DNA from: Rhodobacterales bacterium HKCCE3408
GTDB taxonomy: Bacteria; Pseudomonadota; Alphaproteobacteria; Rhodobacterales; Rhodobacteraceae
Length of the DNA: 64,000 nt
Reading direction: 5' to 3'
NCBI GenBank assembly: GCA_015689705.1
Contig: WVSN01000006.1
Coordinates: 148,632 to 212,631 of the forward strand
The position numbers were made by a program, and so were the translations under genes. Of this stretch, positions 16,720-25,592 are shown one piece after another. The notes below the pieces were generated by a model. It saw only the letters and a program-made list of their open reading frames with translations, ran no database searches and was not told the DNA's origin. Position 1 is the first letter of the stretch; every line of letters starts with the position of its first letter.

Positions 16720-17729
16720 GGCTGCGCCTGCTCGGCCATCGCCTGGGCTCGCAGCGCGAGGTCACAGACGCGGAACACATGCTCCTGCGTCATCGCGGTC
16801 TCGGTCCTGTCACGGATGTCGTCGATCAGCCGCGCGAAATAGGGCAATCCCGCCCCCGATGCATCGATCCGCTCGCAGCGCGAACCGTTGACGAGGATCA
16901 GGTGGTCGGTGCCGTCGTGGCCGACATCGACGTACTTGCGAAGCTCGATATAGCCCTCAGTGCCAAGGATGGTCAGCCGCCCGTCGCCCCATGTCGGAAG
17001 CGCATCGGGGGTGTACCAGTCGACGCGGATGTAACCGTGGCCACCATCGCCGCGCAGGACGATCTCGCCGAAATCCTGCAGGCCCTCGTCGCCCGGATTG
17101 GCATGGTTGGCGACGGCGGCGTGGCTCACCTCGGCCTCGGTGGATCCGGTGAAGAACAGGAACTGATCGATCTGGTGGCTCGCGATGTCGGTCAGGATGC
17201 CGCCATAGGCATCGCGGTCGAAGAACCAGTCCGGTCGCGTGTCCCGGTTCAGCCGGTGCGGCCCGATGCCCAGGGTCTGGACGACGCGGCCGATCGCCCC
17301 TTCCGCGACCAGTTCTGCGGCGCGGGTCACGGCCGGCACCTCGAACCGCTCGGAAAAGTCGATGGACCAGATCCGGCCGGTGCGGGCCACCGTGTCGCGG
17401 ATCTCGGCGAGCTGTTCTTGCGTGGTGCAGCCGGGCTTATCGCTCATCACGTCCTTGCCCGCCTCCATCGCCCGCACGGCCCAGGCGGCGCGGTCCCGCG
17501 GGATGCCCGACAGAAGGATCAGCCCGATCGACGGATCGTCGAGCAGCGCCTCGGCACTCTCCGCACGCGGCACGTCCGGGAAGCGCTTGACGAACCCGTC
17601 CTCGGTATTTGGGTGACCCTCGGTCCACCAGCCGGCGAATTCCGCGCCGGCGTCAATCATGTTGCCAGCCATGCCGAATACGTGGCGGTGGTCGATGCCG
17701 ATGGCGGCGAAGCGCAGGCGCGCGGTCAT
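16716..17729 (-). CDS. Gfo/Idh/MocA-family oxidoreductase (2 of 3)
   Basis: A 337-residue protein. ATG at 17729 is chosen because it overlaps the upstream stop codon as ATGA and begins the Rossmann strand directly (MTARLRFAAIGIDHRHVFGM); the frame extends further upstream without support. The NAD motif is unusual, GIDHRHVFGMAG instead of GxGxxG, and the Lys motif is SDKPGCTTQEQ instead of EKP. The catalytic segment GGILTDIASHQIDQFLFFTG carries the expected Asp and His. The departures from consensus suggest a subfamily distinct from its two neighbours. Confidence 0.85.
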   Translation of the reverse strand: MTARLRFAAIGIDHRHVFGMAGNMIDAGAEFAGWWTEGHPNTEDGFVKRFPDVPRAESAEALLDDPSIGLILLSGIPRDRAAWAVRAMEAGKDVMSDKPGCTTQEQLAEIRDTVARTGRIWSIDFSERFEVPAVTRAAELVAEGAIGRVVQTLGIGPHRLNRDTRPDWFFDRDAYGGILTDIASHQIDQFLFFTGSTEAEVSHAAVANHANPGDEGLQDFGEIVLRGDGGHGYIRVDWYTPDALPTWGDGRLTILGTEGYIELRKYVDVGHDGTDHLILVNGSRCERIDASGAGLPYFARLIDDIRDRTETAMTQEHVFRVCDLALRAQAMAEQAQP

Positions 17730-18775
17730 TGCGCGATCTCCTCGATGCGGCCGGACCGGGCCGAGCGGATGGTAGCGTCTATCAGGTCGTGCGCTGCAAG
17801 CGCGGCCTCTCCGGTGACGAGCGGTGCGCGCCCCTCGACGAGGGACGCGGCGAAATCCTCGATGATGCCTTGGTGCCATTCATGCGTGAACGCCATCGGG
17901 TCCGCGCCTCCGCCAGTGCCACCGGTGGCGCCTTCCGTCTCTTCCCGACCATCCCGCCAGCGCGTCAGAAGCTGGCCCGAGGCGAGATGAAGACAGGCCT
18001 TGTCGAAATGCAGCGTGATGGACTCCGCTCCGCCGGGATAGCTCGCAGTGCTTGCGACCATCGACCCGACCGCGCCATTGGCGAAGGTCAGCCCGGCGAC
18101 GGCGAAATCCTCGGCCTCCATTTTGTGAAACCGCGTCGTCGCCGCCATTGCGCGGACCGTGGTGACCGGGCCGGCAAGACTGAGCGCGAGGTCGATGGTG
18201 TGGATCGCCTGGCTGATGAGAACACCGCCGCCGTCGCGCGCATACGTGCCGCGTCCGGGCTCGTCGTAATAGCTCTGCGGGCGCCACCAAGGGACGCTGA
18301 TCTCGACCAGACCGAGCTCGCCAAGTTCTCCCGATGCGACGCGGGCCGCCGCGCGGCGGGACGCTTCTCGCATGCGGTGCTGGAACACGACGCCGAGACG
18401 GACGCCGGCGTCGCGGCAGATCCCGATGACATCGCGCGCCTCGGACGCGTTCCGACCCATCGGCTTTTCCAGAAGGATATTCTTGCCCGCCTCGGCCAGC
18501 GGGCGGATCAGCGCGGACCGTGCGTCGGGCGGAGTGAGGATGATAGCGAAATCGATCTCGGGATCGCCGGCCACAGCGTCGAGATCGGTGGTCGCAGCAA
18601 CCTCGCCGCCGGTGAGATCACGCGCCTCGGCGGCCAGCGCCTCGGCACGGTCGATCCCGCGCGAGCAGATGGTCCTGAGGCGGACGGTGTCCGACGCGGC
18701 GATTGCGGCGACATGGGTCCGCGCGACCATTCCCGCGCCGATCAGCGCTGCGGTCTTCGGAATCGCTTCGGCCAT
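17726..18775 (-). CDS. Gfo/Idh/MocA-family oxidoreductase (3 of 3, first gene of operon)
   Basis: A 349-residue protein with Rossmann motif ALIGAGMVARTHVAAI, Lys motif LLEKPMGRNASEARD and catalytic-region GGGVLISQAIHTIDLALSLAG. GGAGGGGATC precedes the start. It is the first gene transcribed from the divergent promoter region shared with the GntR regulator, so it is the most directly regulated enzyme of the operon. Three different members of the family in one operon imply successive or alternative oxidation steps on a sugar substrate. Confidence 0.87.
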   Translation of the reverse strand: MAEAIPKTAALIGAGMVARTHVAAIAASDTVRLRTICSRGIDRAEALAAEARDLTGGEVAATTDLDAVAGDPEIDFAIILTPPDARSALIRPLAEAGKNILLEKPMGRNASEARDVIGICRDAGVRLGVVFQHRMREASRRAAARVASGELGELGLVEISVPWWRPQSYYDEPGRGTYARDGGGVLISQAIHTIDLALSLAGPVTTVRAMAATTRFHKMEAEDFAVAGLTFANGAVGSMVASTASYPGGAESITLHFDKACLHLASGQLLTRWRDGREETEGATGGTGGGADPMAFTHEWHQGIIEDFAASLVEGRAPLVTGEAALAAHDLIDATIRSARSGRIEEIAQ

Positions 18776-18804
18776 TCCAGGTGATCCCCTCCAGTCGGGA
18801 CAGA

Positions 18805-18855
18805 CTAATGCATACCGGTATTCAGGTTGTCAATAATCTTGAACACCGGTATACA
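18805..18855. promoter_or_regulatory. Overlapping divergent promoters with two GntR-type operators
   Basis: Minus-strand promoter: TTGACA (18833-18828), 17 bases, CATTAG (18810-18805). Plus-strand promoter: TTGTCA (18827-18832), 17 bases, TATACA (18850-18855). The two -35 boxes overlap. A perfect palindrome ATACCGGTAT (18812-18821) fills the minus spacer, and CACCGGTATAC (18844-18854) covers the plus -10. The two operator cores (ACCGGT at 18814 and 18845) are 31 bp apart, three helical turns, and share the downstream CAGG. This fits repression of both directions by the adjacent GntR protein. Confidence 0.7.
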
Positions 18856-18896
18856 GGATTTGTATTGACGAGCCGATGACGGGAGGAACGACCGCC

Positions 18897-19625
18897 ATGA
18901 CGCGCAGAACCGGCGTCGCAGATCCCGCCCCGTTCGACGTGCCGCCGCTCGACTACGCACGCCCGGCCAACGAGCAGATCTCGGCTGCGCTCAAGTCCGC
19001 CATTCTCGCGATGCAGCTCTCCCCCGGCCAGATGATCTCGGAAAACGAGGTCGGACAGATGTTCGGCGCCAGCCGCACGCCGGTGCGCGAGGCCTTCGCG
19101 CAGCTGCGGGAGGAAGGGCTGATCGTGACCTGGCCGAGCCGGGGCACCTTCGTCTCTCGGCTGTCGGTACGCCAGATCCGCGGCGCCCAATTCCTGCGCG
19201 AAGCGGTCGAGGTTTCGGTCGTCGAGCGTCTGGCCGCGACCGGACTGCCGCCGGACGCTGAAGCCGAACTCGCCGACAACCTCGCGCGCCAGCGCCAGGC
19301 CGTCAGCCGCAGCGACAAGACCGGCTTCCAGCGGCTTGACGACCGGTTCCATGCGATTCTCGCGGACGCCACCGGCCTCGACCGGATCGGCCCGGTGCTG
19401 GTGCGCGAAAAGGCCGTGCTGGACCGGCTTCGCGTCCTGTCGCTGAACGATGCGGCCTATATGGAAAGCCTGTTGGGCGAGCACGAGGCTATCGCGGGCG
19501 CGCTGCGGGCGCGCTACACCTCCGGGGCTGTCGACCATACCCGGCGGCACCTGCGCCGCGTGCTCGACACGCTCTCCGATCTCGTGGCAGCCAACCGCGA
19601 CTATTTCGATCAGCCCGAGGCCTGA
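18897..19625 (+). CDS. GntR-family regulator, FadR-like (UxuR/ExuR-like role)
   Basis: A 242-residue repressor. The start at 18897 is supported by GGAGGA at 18882-18887; an in-frame ATG at 18876 has no such site. The winged helix-turn-helix is at about residues 30-90 (SPGQMISENEVGQMFGASRTPVREAFAQLREEGL, ending SRGTFVSRLS). The C-terminal FCD effector domain has the metal/ligand-binding pattern DDRFHAILADATG ... EHEAIAGAL ... HTRRHLRRVL with conserved Asp/His residues. FCD GntR proteins commonly sense hexuronates or other organic acids. It leads an operon with uxaC and uxuB and faces the ABC/uxuA operon. Confidence 0.9.
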   Translation: MTRRTGVADPAPFDVPPLDYARPANEQISAALKSAILAMQLSPGQMISENEVGQMFGASRTPVREAFAQLREEGLIVTWPSRGTFVSRLSVRQIRGAQFLREAVEVSVVERLAATGLPPDAEAELADNLARQRQAVSRSDKTGFQRLDDRFHAILADATGLDRIGPVLVREKAVLDRLRVLSLNDAAYMESLLGEHEAIAGALRARYTSGAVDHTRRHLRRVLDTLSDLVAANRDYFDQPEA

Positions 19626-19634
19626 GACCGCGCC

Positions 19635-21020
19635 ATGCCCGACATCCACGGCCCTGCCCTCCCCTCCCGCGCCATGGCGCTCTACGAGACGATGCGTGAT
19701 CTGCCGATCGTGTCTCCGCACGGCCACTGCGATCCGCGCTGGTGGGCCGAGGACGCGCCGTTCCCGGACCCCGCCGCGCTTCTGATCCAGCCCGACCATT
19801 ACGTTTTCCGGATGCTCTATTCGCAGGGCGTCGCGCTGTCCGATCTCGGGATCGGGCCGGAGGGAAAGGGACGCGACCCGCGCGAGGTCTTCCGGCTGTT
19901 CGCGCAGCACTGGCACCTCTTTCTCGGGACGCCGAGCCGGCTGTGGCTCGAGCACACGTTCCGCCGCACGGTCGGGATAGACGTCCCGCTCGGCCCCGAT
20001 ACCGCAGACGCGATCTACGACGAGATCGCCGCGAAACTGGCCGACCCGGCCTTCCTCCCGCGCGCGCTGTACGTCCGGATGGGCATTTCCGCGCTTGCCA
20101 CGACCGATCCCGCGACTTCCACGCTGGCCGACCACAAGGCCATTGCAGCCTCGGGATGGGACGGCCGGATCGTGCCGACCTTCCGGCCCGACGATCTGCT
20201 GAACCCCGCCCGTCCGGGGCATCGCGCCGCCATGGCCGAACTGGCGCAGCTGACGGACCGCGATGTGTCGAGTTACGCCGCCTTCCTCGACGCGCTGCGC
20301 GACCGGCGCGCGGCGTTCCGGGCGGCGGGCGCCACGGCAACGGATCACGACGTTCCGCACATCGCCACCACATGGCTCGACCGCGACAGGATCGAGCGTC
20401 TTCATGCTGCTGCTGTCACTGGTACGCTCTCACCGGACGAGGCCCACGCCTATTACGGCCACATGCTGACCGAGATGGCACAGATGTCGGCCGAGGACGG
20501 CCTCGTGATGCAGATCCACGCCGGGTCGAGACGAAACACCAATGCTGCGCTTTTCGAGGCGATCGGCCCCGATATGGGCGCGGATATCCCCGGACCGACC
20601 GACTGGGTCGGCGGCATGGCGGCGCTGTTGAACCGGGTCGGCAACGACCCGCGCCTGCGCGTCATCCTGTTCACGCTGGACGAAAGCACGTACGCCCGCG
20701 AACTGGCGCCGATGGCCGGGCACTGGCCCTGCCTGCGGATCGGCCCGCCCTGGTGGTTTCACGACAGTCTTAACGGCATCCGGCGTTACTTCGACAGCGT
20801 CGTCGAGACGGCAGGTTACAGGAACCTTGCCGGGTTCAACGACGACACGCGCGCCTTCCTGTCTATTCCGGCGCGGCACGATCTCTGGCGGCGCGGGGTA
20901 GCACTGCACCTCGCCGGACAGGTCGAGGCTGGCATTCTGTCCCGCGACGAAGCCGGGGACATCGGGCGGCTCCTCGCCCATGACCTTGCGATCGAGACCT
21001 ACCGGCTCGGCGGGGACTGA
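19635..21020 (+). CDS. uxaC: Glucuronate isomerase UxaC
   Basis: A 461-residue enzyme (E. coli UxaC is 470) of the metal-dependent hydrolase-like TIM-barrel group. N-terminal LPIVSPHGHCDPRWWAED supplies the HxH metal motif. Further family segments are RMLYSQGV, LWLEHTFRRTVGI, MQIHAGSRRNTN, and WWFHDSLNGIRRYFDSVVETAGYRNLAGFNDDTRAFLSIPARHD, ending in the RR-type loop. It interconverts D-glucuronate and D-fructuronate (and galacturonate/tagaturonate). It starts 9 bases after the GntR gene and 3 bases before uxuB. Confidence 0.94.
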   Translation: MPDIHGPALPSRAMALYETMRDLPIVSPHGHCDPRWWAEDAPFPDPAALLIQPDHYVFRMLYSQGVALSDLGIGPEGKGRDPREVFRLFAQHWHLFLGTPSRLWLEHTFRRTVGIDVPLGPDTADAIYDEIAAKLADPAFLPRALYVRMGISALATTDPATSTLADHKAIAASGWDGRIVPTFRPDDLLNPARPGHRAAMAELAQLTDRDVSSYAAFLDALRDRRAAFRAAGATATDHDVPHIATTWLDRDRIERLHAAAVTGTLSPDEAHAYYGHMLTEMAQMSAEDGLVMQIHAGSRRNTNAALFEAIGPDMGADIPGPTDWVGGMAALLNRVGNDPRLRVILFTLDESTYARELAPMAGHWPCLRIGPPWWFHDSLNGIRRYFDSVVETAGYRNLAGFNDDTRAFLSIPARHDLWRRGVALHLAGQVEAGILSRDEAGDIGRLLAHDLAIETYRLGGD

Positions 21021-21023
21021 GCG

Positions 21024-22316
21024 ATGCCGCGCCTCCTCCACCTCGGCCTCGGGAACTTCCACCGCGCGCACCAGGCCTGGTACACGGCCCATGCCGGCGG
21101 GGACTGGCGCATCACCGGCGTCGCGATGCGCAACGCCGCGTTGTGCGAGGCGATGCGCGACGGTAAGGGCTACACGCTTGGTATCCGTGGCGCGGACGGG
21201 TTGCGGACCGAGCGGATCGGGATCCACGACCGCGTCATCCTTGCGGGCCACGACCCGGAGGCGGTTATCGCGGCGTTCGCCGACCCCGATCTCCGTGTCG
21301 TCACGCTCACCATCACAGAGAAGGGCTATTGCCTGTCGCCGACAACCGGCGGGCTTGATCTGAGCAACCCGACCGTGGTGGCGGACCTCACCGGAGAGCC
21401 GCGCGGCGCGCTCGGGCTGCTGGCCCATGGTCTGGCCAGGCGGTACGGCGCGGCGCTTCCGCCCCTGACCGTGCTCAGTTGCGACAATCTCTCGGGCAAC
21501 GGTCACCGGCTGGCAAAAGCGATGGCAGATTTCGCCGCGGCGGCCGGCCTCCGGATCCACCCGGACACGCGCTTCCCGAATTCCATGGTCGACCGGATCA
21601 CACCGGCCACGACCGATGCGCTGTCAGCCGAGATCGCAGCTGCATCCGGCCACGATGACGCCGCCCCGGTGATGACCGAGGCGTTCACTGAATGGGTGAT
21701 CGAGGACGACTTCGCTGGACCCCGCCCGGAATGGGAGAAAGCCGGGGCCGAGCTTGTTCCGGACGTCGCGCCCTACGAGATGCGGAAGCTGCGTCTCCTG
21801 AACGCCGCGCATTCCTGGCTCGCCTACGCGGGGCAGCTGGCCGGCCACGCTTACGTGCACGAGGCGATGGCCGATCCGGCGCTCAGGGACGGGGTGGAGC
21901 GCCTGTGGGACGAGGCGCAGGCCACTCTACCGGAGGTCGTGCTCCCCTCCACTCCGGCCTATCGCGACGCGCTGGTCGACCGGTTCGCCGTCGCAGAGAT
22001 GCGCCATTCACTGGCCCAGATCGCCGTCGACGGCAGCCTCAAGCTGCGCGAACGGGTTGCGCCTCTGATCCGACCCGACGCGCAGACGCCGCAGGCGACC
22101 GAGGCGGTCGCTGCGTGGATCGCCTACGTGCTGCGCATCCATGCCGGCGGAGGTGAGCTGAGGGATGCGAATGCGGAGCGGATAGCGGCCGCGATCGACC
22201 CGGCCGACGGGCTCGGCGCCGTTGCCATCGCGCTGTCGGGCATGATCGGCCTCGGTCATGCGCCGGACGGCTGGCACACCGCACTGGCTGCCCGGGTCTC
22301 GGCGCTAGCCGGCTAG
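21024..22316 (+). CDS. uxuB: Fructuronate reductase (mannitol dehydrogenase family)
   Basis: A 430-residue NAD-dependent enzyme of the long-chain mannitol dehydrogenase family: LLHLGLGNFHRAHQAWY at the N-terminus, TLTITEKGYCLSP, LSCDNLSGNGHRLAKAM, PNSMVDRITPAT, and EWVIEDDF. The conserved Lys and following His of the family are in MRKLRLLNAAHSWLAY. The expected reaction is D-fructuronate to D-mannonate, linking UxaC to UxuA. UxaB (tagaturonate) or mannitol dehydrogenase activity cannot be excluded by sequence alone; presence of uxuA favours UxuB. Its 3' end overlaps the convergent hydrolase gene by 12 bases. Confidence 0.88.
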   Translation: MPRLLHLGLGNFHRAHQAWYTAHAGGDWRITGVAMRNAALCEAMRDGKGYTLGIRGADGLRTERIGIHDRVILAGHDPEAVIAAFADPDLRVVTLTITEKGYCLSPTTGGLDLSNPTVVADLTGEPRGALGLLAHGLARRYGAALPPLTVLSCDNLSGNGHRLAKAMADFAAAAGLRIHPDTRFPNSMVDRITPATTDALSAEIAAASGHDDAAPVMTEAFTEWVIEDDFAGPRPEWEKAGAELVPDVAPYEMRKLRLLNAAHSWLAYAGQLAGHAYVHEAMADPALRDGVERLWDEAQATLPEVVLPSTPAYRDALVDRFAVAEMRHSLAQIAVDGSLKLRERVAPLIRPDAQTPQATEAVAAWIAYVLRIHAGGGELRDANAERIAAAIDPADGLGAVAIALSGMIGLGHAPDGWHTALAARVSALAG

Positions 22317-23216
22317 CTCGCGCTGCAAAAAGGCGAGGACGGCGTCGCGCATCGCCGGCGTTTCGACGTGGCCACTGTCCGGCTCGACATGGAACGACAA
22401 CCGGTCCGCCGCACCCGCCGCCGCATAGGCCGCTTCGAGATCGGTGCGGCCGCGCGCGAAGGCTTCCGGTGGCGTGGACCAGTCCTGAAGTCCGACTCCG
22501 ATCTGCAAGGCCCGTGGCGCGGCCAGACCCGCGATCTGCCCGGTCCGGGCGACAGGCAACAGACCCGGCACCATCATGTAGATCCCGTGGCCGTCATGCG
22601 CGCCGGCAGAAATCAGTCCTTCCAGATCAGCGAACGAACAGAGCGCCGAGGTCGCCCGGATTCGTCGGTCGAGGGCGGCGAGCCAGAACGCCAGCGTGCT
22701 GCCCATCGAGAAGCCGAGCGCCCCGGTCCGGCCTGCATCGACAGCCGGGTGCCCGGCGAGATAATCGACCCCCGCTGTCAGCTCGGCCAGCATCTGCCCG
22801 AACAGCGTCCGCCCCTGCCACAGCAGCGCCTTCGCCCGCGCGCTTTCGCCGGGTTCGCGCCGTGCCCCGAAGGCCGGCAACTCCAGGCAAAGCGCGGCGA
22901 GACCCAGACGCCGCAGATCCTCGGCATAGGGGCGCTGTAGCGCCGGGCGACCGGCAAGAAGCTCGTCGCGCCCGGTTTCGTAGCGGTTGCCGTGGGCGTG
23001 CATATAGATCACCGCGCCGACCGGGGCTGCGCCGTCGGGCGGCCGGAGGAAGAAGGCCGGGATCTCCTCGTTCGTCTCGGCACTGCGGAAGCGCAGATCG
23101 TCGATCTGCCAGCCGAGGAAATCGCTTTCGCCGACGCGCTCTGCACCGGCGAAACCCGGCCCGGGAAATCCAGGACCGAGCAGACGGAGGACCGCGTCCC
23201 TCATGGGCGCATCCAT
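22305..23216 (-). CDS. Alpha/beta hydrolase (dienelactone hydrolase-like)
   Basis: About 303 residues; the start is uncertain among in-frame ATGs at 23264, 23216 and 23204, none with a strong Shine-Dalgarno sequence. The fold shows the oxyanion-side strand VIYMHAHGNRYETGRDELL, the nucleophile elbow GALGFSMGSTLAFW (Ser), and a late His in PDSGHVETPAMRD. It is cytoplasmic with no signal peptide. Substrate unknown; an acyl ester, lactone or peptide are possibilities. It converges on uxuB and may belong to neither neighbouring operon. Confidence 0.75.
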   Translation of the reverse strand: MDAPMRDAVLRLLGPGFPGPGFAGAERVGESDFLGWQIDDLRFRSAETNEEIPAFFLRPPDGAAPVGAVIYMHAHGNRYETGRDELLAGRPALQRPYAEDLRRLGLAALCLELPAFGARREPGESARAKALLWQGRTLFGQMLAELTAGVDYLAGHPAVDAGRTGALGFSMGSTLAFWLAALDRRIRATSALCSFADLEGLISAGAHDGHGIYMMVPGLLPVARTGQIAGLAAPRALQIGVGLQDWSTPPEAFARGRTDLEAAYAAAGAADRLSFHVEPDSGHVETPAMRDAVLAFLQRELAG

Positions 23217-23311
23217 CCGCTTTTGGCTGGAGTTATCGTGTAACGACCCATCGGCCCCTCGCATTCAGGGCCAGCGATACCCGAGCCCCGCGGACTTGGG
23301 AACCGCCCCGG

Positions 23312-24736
23312 TCAGTGCGCGATCATCACGTGCCGTACGGCGGTGTAATCCTCGAGCGCATACATCGACATGTCCTTGCCATAACCCGACTGCTTCAGCC
23401 CGCCATGCGGCATCTCGTTGACCAGCATGAAATGCGTGTTCACCCAGGTGCAGCCGTATTGCAGCGCGCCCGAGACCTCCAGCGCCCGGCCGACGTCGCG
23501 TGTCCAGACCGAGCTGGCGAGGCCGTAGTTGCTGTCGTTGGCCCATCCGACCACGTCGTCGTCATCGGTGAAGCGCGTCACCGAGACGACCGGACCGAAC
23601 ACCTCGCGCTGGACGATCTCGTCGCTCTGGTGCGCTCCGGCTATCACCGTGGGGCGGTAGTAGAACCCCGAGCCATCGCCGACCGAGCCGCCCGTCGTGA
23701 TCTCCATGTGCTTCAGTTCGGCCGCGCGCGCGACGAAGCTGGCCACACGGTCCCGCTGGCGCGGCGAGATGAGCGGCGGGATCTCGTTTTTGGTGTCGTC
23801 GGGATCGTCGAACACGATGCTGGCCGCCGCCGCCGTCAGGTCCGCGACGAACTTGTCGTAGATCGATGCGTGGGCGTAGACCCGGCAGGCGGCTGTACAG
23901 TCCTGCCCGGCGTTGTAGTAGCCGAAGGCCTTCAGCCCGTCGACGACGCGGGCCAGGTCTGCGTCGCCATAGACCAGGACCGGCGCCTTGCCGCCAAGTT
24001 CCAGGTGCGTGCGCTTCACGCTCTTGGAGGCCGCCATCAGAACCTTCTTTCCCGTCGCGATGTCGCCGGTAAGAGAAACCATATCGACGCCATCGTGGTT
24101 GATCAGCGCGTTGCCGACCGACCCGCCCTGCCCGACGATCACGTTGACGACGCCTTCGGGCAGGATGCCGGACAGGATGCGCGCGAAGGCGAGTGCCGTC
24201 AGCGGCGTCTGTTCGGAGGGCTTCATCACCACCGTGTTGCCGCCGGCCAGCGCGGGCGCCAGCTTCCACGCCATCATCATGATCGGGTAGTTCCACGGCG
24301 CGATCGAGGCGACGACCCCGATCGGATCCCGGCGGATCATGCTGGTGTGGCCTTCCATGTAAGTGCCCGCGACCGGCCCGGTCATGTTGCGCACCGCGCC
24401 GGCGAAGAAGCGAAAGCAGTCGGCCACGGCGGGGATCTCGTCCGACTTCACGCCCTCGATCGGCTTGCCGCAGTTCAGCGCTTCGAGTTTGGCGAGGTCC
24501 TCGAGGTTTGCCTCGACCGCGTCGGCGATGGCAAGAAGCGCCGCGCTCCGTTCCGCCGGCGTCGTCCGGGACCACGCCGGGAAGGCCTTGCGGGCAGCCG
24601 CCACGGCGCGGTCGATCTGGTCGGGGCTGGCCTCGGGCATGGCGAGGATCGTCTCGCCCGTGCGCGGGTTCAGCACCTTCTCCTCGGTCTCGGTCCCGGC
24701 TTCGAACGCGGCGCCGATCAACATCTGGGTATCCAT
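23312..24736 (-). CDS. patD: Gamma-aminobutyraldehyde dehydrogenase (PatD/YdcW-like)
   Basis: A 474-residue aldehyde dehydrogenase. Cofactor motif [32 protein letters not shown], catalytic Glu in HLELGGKAP and catalytic Cys in [14 protein letters not shown]; the GQDCTAAC form is typical of aminobutyraldehyde dehydrogenases as against general ALDHs. It oxidises 4-aminobutanal from putrescine to GABA using NAD. It is the last gene after a spermidine/putrescine-type ABC transporter, the same order (ydcS-T-U-V-W) as in E. coli. Confidence 0.88.
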   Translation of the reverse strand: MDTQMLIGAAFEAGTETEEKVLNPRTGETILAMPEASPDQIDRAVAAARKAFPAWSRTTPAERSAALLAIADAVEANLEDLAKLEALNCGKPIEGVKSDEIPAVADCFRFFAGAVRNMTGPVAGTYMEGHTSMIRRDPIGVVASIAPWNYPIMMMAWKLAPALAGGNTVVMKPSEQTPLTALAFARILSGILPEGVVNVIVGQGGSVGNALINHDGVDMVSLTGDIATGKKVLMAASKSVKRTHLELGGKAPVLVYGDADLARVVDGLKAFGYYNAGQDCTAACRVYAHASIYDKFVADLTAAAASIVFDDPDDTKNEIPPLISPRQRDRVASFVARAAELKHMEITTGGSVGDGSGFYYRPTVIAGAHQSDEIVQREVFGPVVSVTRFTDDDDVVGWANDSNYGLASSVWTRDVGRALEVSGALQYGCTWVNTHFMLVNEMPHGGLKQSGYGKDMSMYALEDYTAVRHVMIAH

Positions 24737-24785
24737 GTCTGTCTCCCTCTGTCAGTGCCCCGCCGCAACGCCGCGGGGTCGCATG

Positions 24786-25592
24786 TCATTTGCCCTGCCC
24801 CGCGACGGTGTCCGTCCCGCGGGTGAGATAGTAGGCGCCGAGGATCGGCAGGAACGTGACCAGCACCACGACCATGGCGACGACATTCGTCACCGGCCGC
24901 TGACGCGGACGCACGAGTTCCTCGAGCATCCAGATCGGCAGTGTCTGCTGCTGGCCGGAGGTGAAGGTCGTCACGATCACCTCGTCGAAACTGAGCGCGA
25001 AGGCGAGCATCCCGCCGGCCAGAAGCGCGGTGGCGATGTTCGGAAGGATGACCAGCCGAAAGGTCTGGAAATAGGTCGCACCGAGGTCCATCGAGGCCTC
25101 GATCAGGCTGCCGCTGGTGCGCCGGAACCGGGCCACGGCGTTGTTGTAGACGACGACCACGCAGAAGGTCGCGTGACCCATCACGATGGTCCAGAAGCTG
25201 AACGGGATCTCGGCGAGGTTGAAGGCCGAGCGCAGCGAGATGCCGGTGATGACGCCCGGGAGCGCGATCGGAAGGATCACGAGGAGCGACACCGTCTCCC
25301 GCCCGAAGAAGCGCGACCGCGCGACCGCCGCCGCACACAACGTGCCGAGCAGCAGCGCGATGGCCGTCGAGATCGCGGCGACGCGGATCGAGAGCGACAG
25401 CGCTTCCCAGACGTCCGGGCGGTTCCACGTCACAGCGAACCAGCGCAGCGTCAGACCCGGCGGCGGCCACTGGTAACTCGTGTCCTCGGTCGTGAACGCG
25501 TAGACGAAGATCAGCAGGATCGGCAGATGCAGGAACAGCAGGCCCGCAATGGCGGCGATCTTCAGGCCGAGGCTGGCGCGGTCAGAGTGCAT
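24786..25592 (-). CDS. ydcV: Polyamine-type ABC transporter permease (YdcV/PotC-like)
   Basis: A 268-residue permease with six helices; EAA loop [33 protein letters not shown] and the PotC-type segment [18 protein letters not shown]. It overlaps the YdcU-like gene by 11 bases. Family role: inner-membrane half of a putrescine/spermidine-class importer. The aldehyde dehydrogenase gene begins 49 bases further along the transcript. Confidence 0.9.
   Translation of the reverse strand: MHSDRASLGLKIAAIAGLLFLHLPILLIFVYAFTTEDTSYQWPPPGLTLRWFAVTWNRPDVWEALSLSIRVAAISTAIALLLGTLCAAAVARSRFFGRETVSLLVILPIALPGVITGISLRSAFNLAEIPFSFWTIVMGHATFCVVVVYNNAVARFRRTSGSLIEASMDLGATYFQTFRLVILPNIATALLAGGMLAFALSFDEVIVTTFTSGQQQTLPIWMLEELVRPRQRPVTNVVAMVVVLVTFLPILGAYYLTRGTDTVAGQGK

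Noticed and set aside
24758..24778. Short inverted repeat CCCCGC/GCGGGG between permease and aldehyde dehydrogenase genes
   Set aside because: Only six pairs in a GC-rich gap; not distinguishable from chance, unlike the hairpins after binding-protein genes.
22469..24826. A 785-codon plus-strand open frame over the hydrolase and aldehyde dehydrogenase
   Set aside because: Antisense shadow of two well-supported genes, Arg-rich and low in hydrophobic structure.
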